Shown one piece after another: positions 12,070 to 22,567 of a DNA stretch of 64,000 bases. The notes beneath the pieces are model-generated. The model did not search any database and was not told where the DNA came from. It worked only from the letters and a program-made list of their open reading frames with translations. The stretch lies in NCBI GenBank assembly GCA_918026815.1, contig CAKJVC010000033.1, positions 1 through 64,000 on the forward strand, written 5' to 3'. Position 1 is the first letter of the stretch, and each line of letters begins with the position of its first letter. The position numbers and the translations under genes were made by a program. This DNA comes from Chalara sp. BL73. Taxonomy: Eukaryota > Ascomycota > Leotiomycetes > Helotiales.

Positions 12070-13572
12070 CTGTGGATGGTCCCGGTGTTAGAGAAGTTAA
12101 GGTTTAGTTATCGAACCCCTCCCGTACATGACGCGCTGGCACAATTACGCATAACATCCAGCATTGTAGTCGTCTTGTTTCTGCATCCCGTGTTGATAGC
12201 TTTAGCACTTGCTCAAAGACCGGAGCGACTTTAGATGCCTACGGATGTGACCAAGGATCATGATAAATGGGGTGGACCTCGAAAGGAAGTGGGCTCAATT
12301 CGGCGGAAGCCATAATACCCTCTCCTGCTCATAATTTGCTCACCGTCAGCGTATTCTTTCTCCCTTTACCTATATTCGAGTCTGTGGTCCTTTTTTTCGA
12401 ACTCCTATTCTTTGCTTCAGCTTTTTCAAAAAAAAAAACTTTTGAAAGTCTTCCAACATCATGATAGCCACCCCGCTGTGAAGCTCCACACCCTGTAGTA
12501 ATTTGGTATCAGAGACAGAGAAACGCACTGAAATAGGTATTATAGATCTGGAGTATTATAGATCTGGAATCTTTTGTGAACCTATTAAAAAGTTCAATAT
12601 GCCCATTGGGGGGTTGAAAAACTGGCCACCAAATCTCACAGACGACGGGAAGAAATGTATCAGGCAAAATGTGAGCAGGTCACTAGCAAAACTCTGAAAT
12701 ACTCCTCATTACTATTCTCAGCTTTCTACCACCATTGCAGTTTTAACCATAATGCGCTAATAGCAAAACTGGCAGGAACTCGTTCCCCTGATATAGGACT
12801 TCGCGTTCTCGCTTAAACCCCTTTTCGCAATTATTCGCAATAACGATGCCGACAGTACGTATATGCTATAAAATCTTTCCCCGGTGATTGCGGAGGTGAT
12901 GTTTGCGCGGCTGATTGGGCCGCCGTATATTGTGGTTGAGGGGACTCTGTGTATGTAACCTCCCAAAAAGGCATAAGAATCGACATTGTCAGAAAAATCA
13001 AAATGACCCCATCGTCTCAGTCAATTCTTAGTCAAGTTTTTCTTTCGCCCTTTTTGTAATCTATTAACCCCGATTAGCCGCGTTATTATGAACATGGATC
13101 GCGATGAACACGAATGAAGCACCATGTAGTGAGGTCCAAATATATTTAGGGAGCGTCGAATATTCCGAGAAAATCGAGATGGGAGAAAGTTAGTGAAAGA
13201 GAAAAACCTCACCTTCAGATAACAGCAAAACAGTGAATATGGACTATTTTTTTCGGAGCTGTTCCCACCTTCAACTCACAATAGTAAGGTATTGGGTTGT
13301 GTATTTTGGGAGTAAACAACATCATTTACAACAATACCTATGTTTAAGCGCATTTGTTCAATAGAAAATAGACATACCACCAGAGTATTTGAAGAATTCC
13401 GTTGATGCTAATTCCCCTTCTTTTCTTCATCTCCTTTCCAGAATTCATTAGATCGACGGCTTCATTCCAAACTCTTGTTCAATCCAGTATTGTTCCAATT
13501 TTGTCATATTGACCTAGAAACTCAACTTCCTGTTCCTTCATCCCTTGTCCGACCAGATCGCGAATCGTCAAA
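12070..13572. other. AT-rich intergenic stretch
   Basis: About 1.5 kb, AT-rich from roughly 12.3 to 13.4 kb, with A and T runs and several short frames that carry no recognisable motif. Immediately before the next gene a pyrimidine-rich tract (about 13415-13440) looks like a typical fungal promoter element. Confidence 0.4.
12538..12569. repeat. 16-bp tandem duplication
   Basis: The unit TATTATAGATCTGGAG is followed immediately by a second copy differing only at the last base. It lies in AT-rich noncoding DNA and overlaps no gene call. Confidence 0.8.
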
Positions 13573-14978
13573 ATGGCACCCACCACGAGACATATGAGGA
13601 AGCTGAAGCAAACAGCGCCACCAGCAAAGGGGTTTGTTCCTCGGAAGAAAGATGCGCGATACCGACCATCCATTACTGCTCCTCTAGTAGAGGATTCCGA
13701 TGACGATGACGAACCATTTCCTGCACCGTTTCAGGCACTCCCGAAGGCTGGTCCTCGGGATAACTTTGACGCCAGCAAGACGGCAGCCATACCAGAGTGT
13801 ACCAATGTTAGAGAAGCATCCGCCAGAGATTCGTTAATTGGCCGAGGAGGGGACAATACAGTCACTATTATTGCACTTGCCGATTGGAAATCTGAGGCAC
13901 TATTGCTGAGAGAGGCACGAAACGGAGAGTATGCCGCAGATCATGGAATTCCACTTCCACCTGCCTTGCTCCAATGTCCCAACGATTATGGTGCTTCCAA
14001 GTCACGGATGTGGATAGAAGCCTCGTGTCTGCCTGCGGACTTCGAAGTTCCGCGGTCATCTATATCAGCTCAGATCCCAGCTCCAACACAGTGCCCTATT
14101 TCGCCCACTAGAGGCATCATGTGTGAGCGAGTGATCGACGAATCTACCTCGTTTTCTGGAACATTGAGCATTGGGGTCGCCGCCACCATCACTCCCGATG
14201 GTAAGTAGGCTCTCTTTGTCTAGCCGGCAGCATTAAAGTACTAACTTATCGAGAAACATTGTCAGATGGCGCTGTGGAAGCAGAGCCTACCAAGAATGAG
14301 GAGGAAGTCGCGACTCGATCTAGTGGAAGGCGCACCCGTGCTCCTGCTAGGCTCCAGGCCGGCGCTTCCAAAATTATAGAGCCTCTTAACCCCATTAACC
14401 GTGGTCGTCCCATCCCAGAAGGAGCCCACATCGCAACTTCCTTGACCGAATGGGCGCCAGAGATGGCATACTACAACCGCAACAAACGCTGGGTAACAGA
14501 CCCCTCCACTCTCGAGCGATTCGAGTCAGTTGAGGAGATTGCGAGTCAGCAAATACCCAATATCAGCAGAGAGCAAAGGAACAAGCAAAAGCGGGCATTT
14601 GACGAAGACTTTCCGCAATTGGTTGGAAGCGAGAAGAAGAAGGCGACCGAGCGAGAGAAGGCAGGCAGAGAGCAGAGATCAAAGGAATTGAAGGAGGCGA
14701 GACAGAGGAAGGCGGAACTGGTGAAGGCGAGGGAGGTAGTTGGACAATTGGCGAAGCTGATGAAGCGGAGCAAATCGAGGCGGAGGAAGGAGATGCGGGA
14801 GGAGAGAAGAGTGAAGCTGCAAAGAAGAAAAGACGCAAAGAAGACACAAGAAGAGAAGAGTGTAGTAAAAGAGAGTTTGGCGGGCACCAGTTTGGCCAAG
14901 AGAGCAATGGAGACGACGGAAGTAGGAGACAACGTAAAGACTGGGGGTGAGAGGAGATCTAAACGCTTGAGAAAGTAA
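13573..14978 (+). CDS. Basic coiled-coil protein of unknown function, probably nuclear
   Basis: Two exons: 13573-14200 and 14266-14978 (donor GTAAGT, branch ACTAAC, acceptor GTCAG), giving 446 aa. The N-terminal part has a short acidic patch (EDSDDDDE, about 38-45) and mostly disordered sequence. From about residue 220 there is an RSSGRRTRAPARL segment resembling a DNA- or nuclear-localisation motif, then a more ordered part (WAPEMAYYNRNKRWVTDP). Residues about 320-420 are a very charged Lys/Arg/Glu helix with heptad-like spacing, ending in RRSKRLRK. I do not recognise the family. The basic C-terminus suggests a nucleic-acid-associated or nucleolar role, which is inference. A long antisense frame at 14546-15109 is a mirror of the Glu/Lys-rich codons. 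Confidence 0.8.
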
Positions 14979-15947
14979 TGGTATCCTCTGCTACAAGATA
15001 ACAAAACATAAAAATAATGACCGTATATAGGTTGTGTTGCTACGAGATCTAGCCAGCACAAATTTTGTGATGTTGACAGCCATTGGGTTCTTGGCTTTAG
15101 ATATACCACGTACTATGGGGCACCGAGGACAGAGCAAGATGATGATCGGTGATATATCATCAAACCAATATTTGAACTCTGCTTCGTCACAATTGTTAGG
15201 GTCCCATCCAACAGTGCGAACCATCTTTGAGCGACATTTATCCACCAAGGAGATCGTTGAATATATCATCGGCTGGAAATTGTTAGCATAAGCTTTGGTC
15301 GGGCTCGAGAACTGATAGATGCATGCACTGCCAACGACTTTCTAGGTTTCAAGCAGGGAACGAAGTACAACAGATATGCAGGGCAAAGGAGCAGGCCGTA
15401 AGTATGTAGATATCCTACGTGAGAAATCCGGCAACCGCTTTAATTTGCAGATTTGTAGCAGTCCCAAAATAACCACCTCACAATATATTGCAAACAGAGT
15501 GTAACCAACATCGGCGGAGAATTTTGTTCCTGTTCTCACAATATTGCGGATGCATTTCCTAAAACCGGAGACCTGTTGCTTACTCCACTTGAAAATCTGC
15601 TACCCGAATGACTTTAGAGAGAGGTGTACATGCAATCAACTCACATGAAATGACATGAGTTGGGCATAGGCCCACGAGAACTACAGTTGAGCCGCTGTTA
15701 TCTCCGCAGTATCTGTGCTCTGAGGTATGAACTGCCCTGAACTCATCCTGGGAACATTGGGCGATATAAAGTCATCGAAGAATCTTCGCTTTCATCAGAT
15801 TTTGGTTGCTAATTTCAGAGGAGCTGATCAACAGATTATCGTTTTGTTGACATGGTCCTGTTGCTGGTCTAGAACGTTTTCTGTATGTTTTACCAATTTT
15901 AGTCTAGGCCTTGATATCAGGCTACAGAACGATTATTTATAAGATAC
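14979..15947. other. Intergenic stretch between convergent genes
   Basis: About 970 bp with 3' UTRs expected at both ends. Overlapping frames of 85-92 codons on both strands at 14991-15291 show no known motif. I see no gene here that I can support. Confidence 0.4.
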
Positions 15948-17315
15948 TTACTCGATCTTATCGACCCCATATGTCGCCAACCACCCTTCAAGTTTCCAAA
16001 GCTTCATGCGCAAGTCAAGGGTTACTCTTTTGTCTCTGATAGACACGATCTCTTTCTGATAGACTGGACATACTCTGCGCAAGGTGGCTAGATGTTCGGC
16101 TCCAAGCAATCGACGTAAATCATACACGGCAATCTTTTTCTTGGTAGCCCCGACCTTTTCCAGAGTTGCAAATTCCGGCACAGAAATATGTTCGGAAAAC
16201 TCATCTCCAACATCTGAATCTCTATATGATCCGGTCCACAAGATAGCACCAGCTTGGCGTTTGCTCAACGTTGCGTCTTCCCAGCTCGCACTCCCCGATA
16301 TATACCCTCGTTCAAGTTTACTTTTGTGTTCGAGATTCTCCACGAGTCTCCTCCGTAATAGCTCGAGCACAAAGGTAGCCATATCTGAGCGTGCCTGCGT
16401 GGCGTGGGCGATTTTCCGTGTCATGGCGTGGGCCTCTCTGCGCGGAGGCAAGAGGAGACGCTTCCAATCAGGACGCATACCATTCTTTGGATCGTATATG
16501 CTTGAAATGAGCTCATGCCGCGCTAAGTAGTAGGTAGAAGGACCAATCTTTGACGCAGGAGCCGTAGTTCTTGATGAAGGCGCATTCGAGGTATCGGTGT
16601 CTGCTAGTGGATTTTCAACGCTTTCAGTATCATCCGAAGGCGTCCTTTGTGAAGAAGATACTGGTGTGGCAGAACCAGACAGGGCACGGGTAACTGGTCT
16701 GCTCGCGGTATTCTCAATCGTTCGGGTCGGCAGCGTTGCCCTTTTATTCCCATCCGACTTCATCTCATGCTTCTTGGTTAAATTTTTGGGAACTTGCCAC
16801 GGTTCATTAAATACTGGATGCACCATTTGTCCAAAGCCTTGCAGGAAATATGATGGCAACAGCACCTTTGTGATTTGACATTGTCGCGGAGGCGTGGCCA
16901 GCATCTGGGCATATGGGTTTTTTGCCAGCCGTTTCTGAAACTCTGTGAGATCACTGCTTGGTCGTGGTTTGGCAACGTGATGTTTGGCTTTGGCCTCAAT
17001 ATATTCGGGATCCATGAATGGTGACATTGGCAATTTGTTGGTATCACTCAGCGCAGAGAAAGCCGCCTCCCATTCCGCATCAATTGTACAAGTGACGTCT
17101 CCATCTGCAATTGATATAGCCTCATCACTGTATATATGCGTTGCAGCCGGGCAGGTTTGTGCATCGTGTTGAGGAGTTTGAATCTTCGTTTTGGATGAGG
17201 GTAGTTGGGGAGAAGGCGTTCGCGTGAAGTGGCGCTTGCTAGACTCCAATGACCATATCCCGAAATAAGAATTAAGTGCTGCCCTTCTAATCTGGGCTGT
17301 AGTGCGTGTAGACAT
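15948..17315 (-). CDS. Mitochondrially targeted conserved fungal protein, function unknown
   Basis: Single-exon gene; the ATG at 17315 gives 455 aa. The frame is open 13 codons further up to a TTG, which I reject as start. The N-terminus (MSTRTTAQIRRAALNSYFG, then SLESSKRHFTRTPSP) is basic, hydroxyl-rich and free of acidic residues at first: a good mitochondrial presequence. Central segments NPYAQMLATPPRQC and LLPSYFLQGF followed by PWQVPKNL look like ordered, conserved sequence. The region about 200-265 is Ser/Thr/Pro-rich linker. The C-terminal 190 residues are helical and basic. I recall similar proteins across filamentous ascomycetes but cannot name a function. It is divergent from clpP across 222 bp, which fits co-expression with another mitochondrial protein (inference). 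Confidence 0.82.
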   Translation of the reverse strand: MSTRTTAQIRRAALNSYFGIWSLESSKRHFTRTPSPQLPSSKTKIQTPQHDAQTCPAATHIYSDEAISIADGDVTCTIDAEWEAAFSALSDTNKLPMSPFMDPEYIEAKAKHHVAKPRPSSDLTEFQKRLAKNPYAQMLATPPRQCQITKVLLPSYFLQGFGQMVHPVFNEPWQVPKNLTKKHEMKSDGNKRATLPTRTIENTASRPVTRALSGSATPVSSSQRTPSDDTESVENPLADTDTSNAPSSRTTAPASKIGPSTYYLARHELISSIYDPKNGMRPDWKRLLLPPRREAHAMTRKIAHATQARSDMATFVLELLRRRLVENLEHKSKLERGYISGSASWEDATLSKRQAGAILWTGSYRDSDVGDEFSEHISVPEFATLEKVGATKKKIAVYDLRRLLGAEHLATLRRVCPVYQKEIVSIRDKRVTLDLRMKLWKLEGWLATYGVDKIE

Positions 17316-17537
17316 GCATTCGATGGTGCAGAGAGAGACCGTTCTGGAATTCAATGCATTTCTTTATATTCTATTGATATTATATGCTATGGCGGTAGCA
17401 TAAGACGAGGCCGAAGTGCAGCCTTGGCCAAATGTGGACCGCGTTCAACCGCGTCGCTCGCTCGCTCTTTTTGTGTAATACTTCAGTGTAACTCACGACC
17501 TCATAGTTGATATTCTGTAGCAACGCCTCTACACATC
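17316..17537. promoter_or_regulatory. Shared divergent promoter of two mitochondrial-protein genes, 222 bp
   Basis: All DNA between the start codons of the 455-aa protein (minus) and clpP (plus). It contains a CGCTCGCTCGCTC run at about 17453-17466. No named site is recognised. The shortness implies shared or overlapping promoters. Confidence 0.6.
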
Positions 17538-18408
17538 ATGGTTGCATCTAGGATTCTGTATGCGTGTGTTCGCAATGCTCGTCGCAGTGGCGTGAGGGCA
17601 TTCTCATCACTGCCTCGGAGCACCGAACCCAGTAGCTGGACCCCAACGCCTTTTATCACTGAGTCGATAGTAAGTTGTCTGGTTGTGCAAATTACTGACC
17701 CATGCTGACCTCATAGGGAGGTGGCTGGCGCACATGTAGGCCTGGTATCAATTGTCAATGGCGTAAGACTAACCCTCGATTCCAGCCGACATATTTTCGA
17801 AACTTCTACAGGTAAATGCCTTTCTGCAGAAGCCCGCCATTCACTAATACTCGAAGGAACGTATTATCTGCCTTAATGGCGAAGTGAACTCGACTCTATC
17901 AGCCGCTGTAGTTGCTCAACTTCTCTACCTCGAGTCAGAATCGCAAGATAAAGCCATTACTCTCTATATAAATTCGCCTGGTGGCTCAGTGACAGCCGGA
18001 CTCGCAATATACGATACCATGAGCTACATCACAGCACCAGTATCTACAGTATGTGTTGGACAAGCAGCGTCTATGGGCTCCCTCCTACTGTGTGGAGGCG
18101 AGAAAGGCAAGAGGTTTTGTCTGCCACATTCTAGCATCATGATCCATCAACCAAGTGGAGGCTATGTTGGACAAGCATCAGATATTGCAATTCATGCAAC
18201 TGAGATATTACGGGTGAGGAATCAACTTAACAGGATATACAAGAGACATTTGACAAAGGAGCATTCTCTTGACGAGATTGAGAGATTGATGGAGAGAGAT
18301 AAGTTCCTTAGTGCCGAGGAAGCGTTGGATATGGGGATTGTGGATGAGATTTTAAACAAGCGGCCCATAGAGTTAGAGAAGGCCAAAGACAACGAAACAA
18401 TAGAATGA
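17538..18408 (+). CDS. clpP: Mitochondrial ATP-dependent Clp protease proteolytic subunit
   Basis: Four exons: 17538-17669, 17717-17735, 17786-17811 and 17857-18408, giving 242 aa. Introns are 47, 50 and 45 nt; exons 2 and 3 are only 19 and 26 nt. The joins read [31 protein letters not shown], exactly the conserved ClpP N-terminal run. The catalytic triad is Ser131 (ASMGS), His156 (MIHQPSGG) and Asp207 (ERDKF). Residues 1 to about 35 ([14 protein letters not shown], then RAFSSL) are a mitochondrial presequence. ClpP forms a 14-mer in the matrix and degrades proteins fed by ClpX. It is known in filamentous fungi and missing from Saccharomyces. The large last exon alone would lack the N-terminal part, so a short model starting at the GTG near 17884 is wrong. 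Confidence 0.95.
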
Positions 18409-18852
18409 ATGATGTTTATCATGGATGATGTTTTTGCTTTGAAAATTGTTACTTCGGTCAAGGTAAGAGGTGTTTGTAAGGTACAAAGTTACTAGTCATG
18501 AGTAACTGAAATATCAGGTGGCATCTGGACCTTCATGTTATATTATTCCTTATGTACGATGTTCTTACAACCAGTTTCTTCTATATGAACCCTCCTGTGT
18601 TCTCAGGTTAAAGCTAATATTTTGGGGTTCTGTGCCATTTGTTACATGGAAGTTTTCATTTGACAATTCAACATATACAGTGTTCTAATTATCAACTATC
18701 TTAAGCTAGAGTGTTTACCGTGGACTATTTGAGATGAAGTACGATTTGACACTTAATTCTTTACTGTCCGTGTTTAGTTTCATCAGATCATGAGCCACAG
18801 AATACCAGAGACGAAGTTGTGAAATGCGCACCGAACAGAAGCCCAACACACT
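18409..18852. other. Intergenic stretch between convergent genes
   Basis: About 440 bp of AT-rich DNA between the stop codons of clpP and the zinc-finger gene. Expected to hold both 3' UTRs. Nothing else seen. Confidence 0.5.
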
Positions 18853-20226
18853 TCATGACTGGGTTTCCAACGTATTTTTTCTCACTGAATCAAGGTTACA
18901 AGAATTACACATGAGAGCCATTGAATCACCTCCCGGCAAGTGCTCAGCTCGCATAACAAAATCACCTGCTGACTTGATATTCTCACCTGCTTTGAAAATT
19001 GATTCCCACTCCATGGAATGGTCAGTCGCGAGATGCTCCAGTAATGTATTTTGAGTAAACCCAGAAAAGGTTCCATGGCAATTCCGCAAGCGACATTCGT
19101 ATTGATCATGTTCTTTGACTATGTGCCTAGTAGTCTTGCTTGTGAACTCATAGGATTTTTTGTGTTTGCAGTGATCGTAAGGGCAAGGCTCGCGGATATG
19201 ATAGTATTTCAGGTGTTCCATCAACTTGTCGCCTCTTGAGAATTCGTTTGTTGGCGGTCTGCAGGTTTGGTAAGGGCATCTATGCTTAGTCTTACGATGC
19301 ACCGTTTCGTTGTGACGCTGTAAGTCATGTCTTCCCCGAAATGGTCCAGGATGACTACAATTTGGCACAGTGCAGATCTGAATCGGATTTATATGCATGG
19401 TTTCGAGATGTTTTTGAAAGAGCTTGAAGTTATTTCGACCAGCTTTTGAAGTGCACCCAACCCAAGCACAGCTAGTCCCTGGCATCCAGTTGCTCAAAAG
19501 CTGTTGGGCATGTGCCCTTTTGTGTACCTCTTGTTCTTGCATTGGTACAAGCTTGAGACACCTTGGCCAATTGCACAGGATGGCTTCGGCTTCTATAAAA
19601 GAGCAGCCAGAAAGAATTTTAGAATCTCGTTGGGATGTCGAAATTGATATATCCGAAGGACAGGGGCTCCCAATCCTAAGTTGCAAGTCTTTAAGGACAC
19701 AAGGCTTTGGTTCTCTAAGAGACTCAAAGCCGGGAAAAATGACAGGAGCACGAGAACAGCCAAGGTCAAAGGTGCTTTGGCTGCAACTGTGACCCGTAGG
19801 CATTTGATCAGATGTCCAATCGACCGCGTTGCAGTCTGAGTCAACCTTCCCATCGAAGATCGCTACTTCTTGGTTGGTCGGCGGGCTCGTGGTATCATCT
19901 TTGTCCATCCACTCTATCTCTCTGGTCACTTCAAGGTGATGACTAGCGCCATCGCCCTGTTAGCAACTGAACACAGAAAGTTAAAGAGCTCACCCATCAT
20001 ACCAGGCAGACCACTCGAATAGGTAAGGCTCAGACAGCGTTAATGGCCAATTGAAGGGTGGGATTTCATTGCCGAGAAAGAGGGCATTTTGAGCTAGGGT
20101 GGAGGTGCATTCGAGGCTTTCAGAAAAAGCTGTGCTGTGGGTGTCACCAAAATCCATGAGCGTAAATTCGAGGTGGCTCAGTTTTCGAGGTTGCGCGGCC
20201 TGGTGAAATAGATAAAACGTTGGCAT
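18853..20226 (-). CDS. C2H2 zinc-finger protein, six C-x4-C fingers
   Basis: Two exons: 20226-19994 and 19942-18853, with a 51-nt intron (donor GTGAGC, branch CTAAC, acceptor GCTAG), giving 440 aa. The nearer CAG just after the branch site would break the frame. Residues 1 to about 215 are without known domain. From about 220 on there are consecutive fingers with four residues between the cysteines: CNWPRC, CAWVGC, CTVPNC, CPYQTC, CPYDHC and CRLRNC, each followed by H-x3/4-H (for example HLETMH, RHNETVH, HIVKEH). This spacing is common in fungal-specific C2H2 proteins. DNA binding and a transcriptional role follow from the family; target genes are unknown. It faces another C2H2 gene of the same finger type 2.3 kb away. 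Confidence 0.85.
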
Positions 20227-21679
20227 ATGGGAAAGGGCTTATCTTTATAGTAAAGACCTGATGGACTCCAACCACCCATGGCATCACCACATCATGTACT
20301 ACAATTCCCGCATAATATTCTGGCTACTTAGCACTACATGTCACCACTTAAGACGCTCATTCTACACCATCTTACTGTACGGAAAGCTTCTTGGCTCTGT
20401 TCCATAGTTGAGTTTGTCTGAGCTGTCCAAGTCAGTTGATACTACAATATGCTTGAAAGGTCTTGCTCTCGAGGAGGATCTATGATCTGATAGGATCTGG
20501 CGGCACTTAACTCTGCGCTCATTGAGAAAAATCTGCGAGATACATAATGTTAGGATCAATGAAATGCAAGGACAAAACAAGGACGGTTCATCTTGAAGAG
20601 GCTTTATCGATGCATGCTTAAGTTCTCCTCTCTAAAGTAATTTTATTTGTGCAAGTCTTACAGGCGCCCGAGGGCTAGGTGTATGATCTTGTATTTGCGA
20701 AAGCGTTTGCTACAAATAGAAATAGGCTGTGGGATGGTGTATCACGTGCGCTAATGGCGCTTGTTTAATATTGAACCTTATGTAACTCGATGGAAGAATT
20801 TATGGGGCGTCAGGGGCGTCGCGCTTCTGATGCTTTGCCAACCTCCGCCTGTCCTGATTAATACTGACATTACTTGCCGCACCTTCTCCTGGTTAGGTGC
20901 ATCATGCATACCACCCCAACTATCTATAGGCGTTCCCTTTGCAACCTTTTTGGTGCTGTGGCTCAAGCATTCATTGGGCGAACCCCTGAAGAGCCACAAA
21001 ATTCAAAATTCAAAATTCTTCTGTGTTACTCTTCAGAAGAGGCAGATCAAGCCGCCCAAGGGAGGGTGGGTGTTTTCAAACACCATTTTCTAGAATCCAT
21101 AGAAGCGAGAGATCTGAATATGTATTGTTGTCAATACTATATAACCACGAGGCGGCAATGGCAAAGCTGTTGATCGTTTGGTTTTCATGGAAACTGAATA
21201 TATCTATCTCATCAATATGGATAGTGAATCTTCCTGTACTCCATTTTGGTCTTCGTTTTGCTTATTGCCTTTGATTATATCAGATGGCTGCCACCATAAT
21301 GCACGAGACCCTGTGCTGTACTCCAATCATGTACTCTCACACCCATCCCAGAGGCTGATAGTTCGCACGATTTTGATAATCAGACATTGAATCGAGTATA
21401 GTCTAGTCTCTCATCTCGGATTTCTCATTTGCTCAGCAAGTCTCTTAAGTGTCGTGCTGACCCCTCTCTCCTCATCTTATCTTCCTTTCTGATTTTTCTC
21501 TGAAGTATAGACAAACGCTGCTATCTCACTGTCAGTTTTCCAAACTATCCGCCGAATAAATGCCCCTTCTTGAACTGGAGTCAATTTCAGGGGCAGTGCG
21601 ATCTCTAGCGAGACAATACATTTACGTTATACGATGAACAACGGCAGGAGATGCTAATCGGCCATAGAAAGTTGGATAG

Positions 21680-21709
21680 CAAGGCTTTCCATTTCAAGGC
21701 TTTCCATTT
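21680..21709. repeat. Perfect 15-bp tandem duplication
   Basis: CAAGGCTTTCCATTT occurs twice with no gap. It lies in the noncoding region between the two zinc-finger genes, about 860 bp upstream of the plus-strand one. Confidence 0.9.
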
Positions 21710-21748
21710 CGTTTCTCTGTGACGATGACTCGGCCGCCTCGGACACAG

Positions 21749-21767
21749 GTCTGCCATTCTGGCAGAC
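21749..21767. promoter_or_regulatory. Inverted repeat, 8-bp arms, 3-nt loop
   Basis: GTCTGCCA, loop TTC, then TGGCAGAC: a perfect dyad 40 bp after the tandem duplication. It could be a site for a dimeric regulator or an RNA hairpin if transcribed; function is inference. Confidence 0.45.
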
Positions 21768-22567
21768 TACTTGGGAGGAGTATCAATCATCATGTTCGAA
21801 TGTAACTCTGGTACTGCAAAGCACGGATCCGCTTCACAACACAAACTCCTGGACAATAATTTACCTGGTCTTGTGTCAGCTCCTCCTCCCACTTAACTTT
21901 GACCGAATGTAAGCTACAGGTTTTCCTCCGAATCAAGTTTGATGTGTATGTATCTGCACCGGTGTTGGCATCGGAGGGGACGCTTAGTGCAATCGCCCAG
22001 TTATGCACCTGCCAATAACATGAACGCCAGTGCTTGATTGCTCAACAACACGTTGAATCACAAGTAGGGTTAGCAAAAGATACACCGCTCTAGACAATTT
22101 GCTGTATTGGATCTCTTCAGCATCTGCCAAAGCTCCGCCCCCATGCAACAACTTCTACGGACCCATTCGCACAAGAGGATGGTCATGTTATTTTGGAGAC
22201 TGGTGAGTCCTTCCTATCACACTGCATTGCTTCGGCTTCGCCTTTCTTGTATCCTAGGATAGCTCGAAGATTTCTTTATTCAGCAAAAGACTCTAGATGT
22301 CTTGGTAGGCAGACCGGCAGCCTCGTCTTGTCATCTCATCATTTTTATGCAATATCGTCCACAGCAAGGCAGTCGTATTGACCCGCACACGAGATGTTTA
22401 TTGGAGTGCTAGAACTGACATTTCACTTTGGCACAAAACTGAAGCTGACCATTTGAGTGGAGGGTCGCAAAATCTAAACAACAGCCATTACGGCCATTTT
22501 TTGTACTTACACGTTAACCCGACAAAGATACATTTGTGCCACTCTACTCCCCGCGGATCTCCCTTGA

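Larger units (their letters stand above)
20227..22567. other. Intergenic region between two head-to-head zinc-finger genes
   Basis: About 2.3 kb, longer than most intergenic gaps here, holding both upstream regions. It contains a perfect 15-bp tandem duplication and an 8-bp stem inverted repeat, listed separately. No coding exon is supported; frames up to 110 codons near 20.8-21.1 kb have no motif. Confidence 0.5.

Noticed and set aside
14546..15109. 187-codon minus frame opposite the basic coiled-coil gene
   Set aside because: Mirror of Glu/Lys-rich codons of the plus-strand gene, which has a well-formed intron and matching phase.
17884..18408. ClpP starting at the GTG near 17884
   Set aside because: It would lack the conserved N-terminal run and presequence, both found in upstream small exons with correct splice sites.
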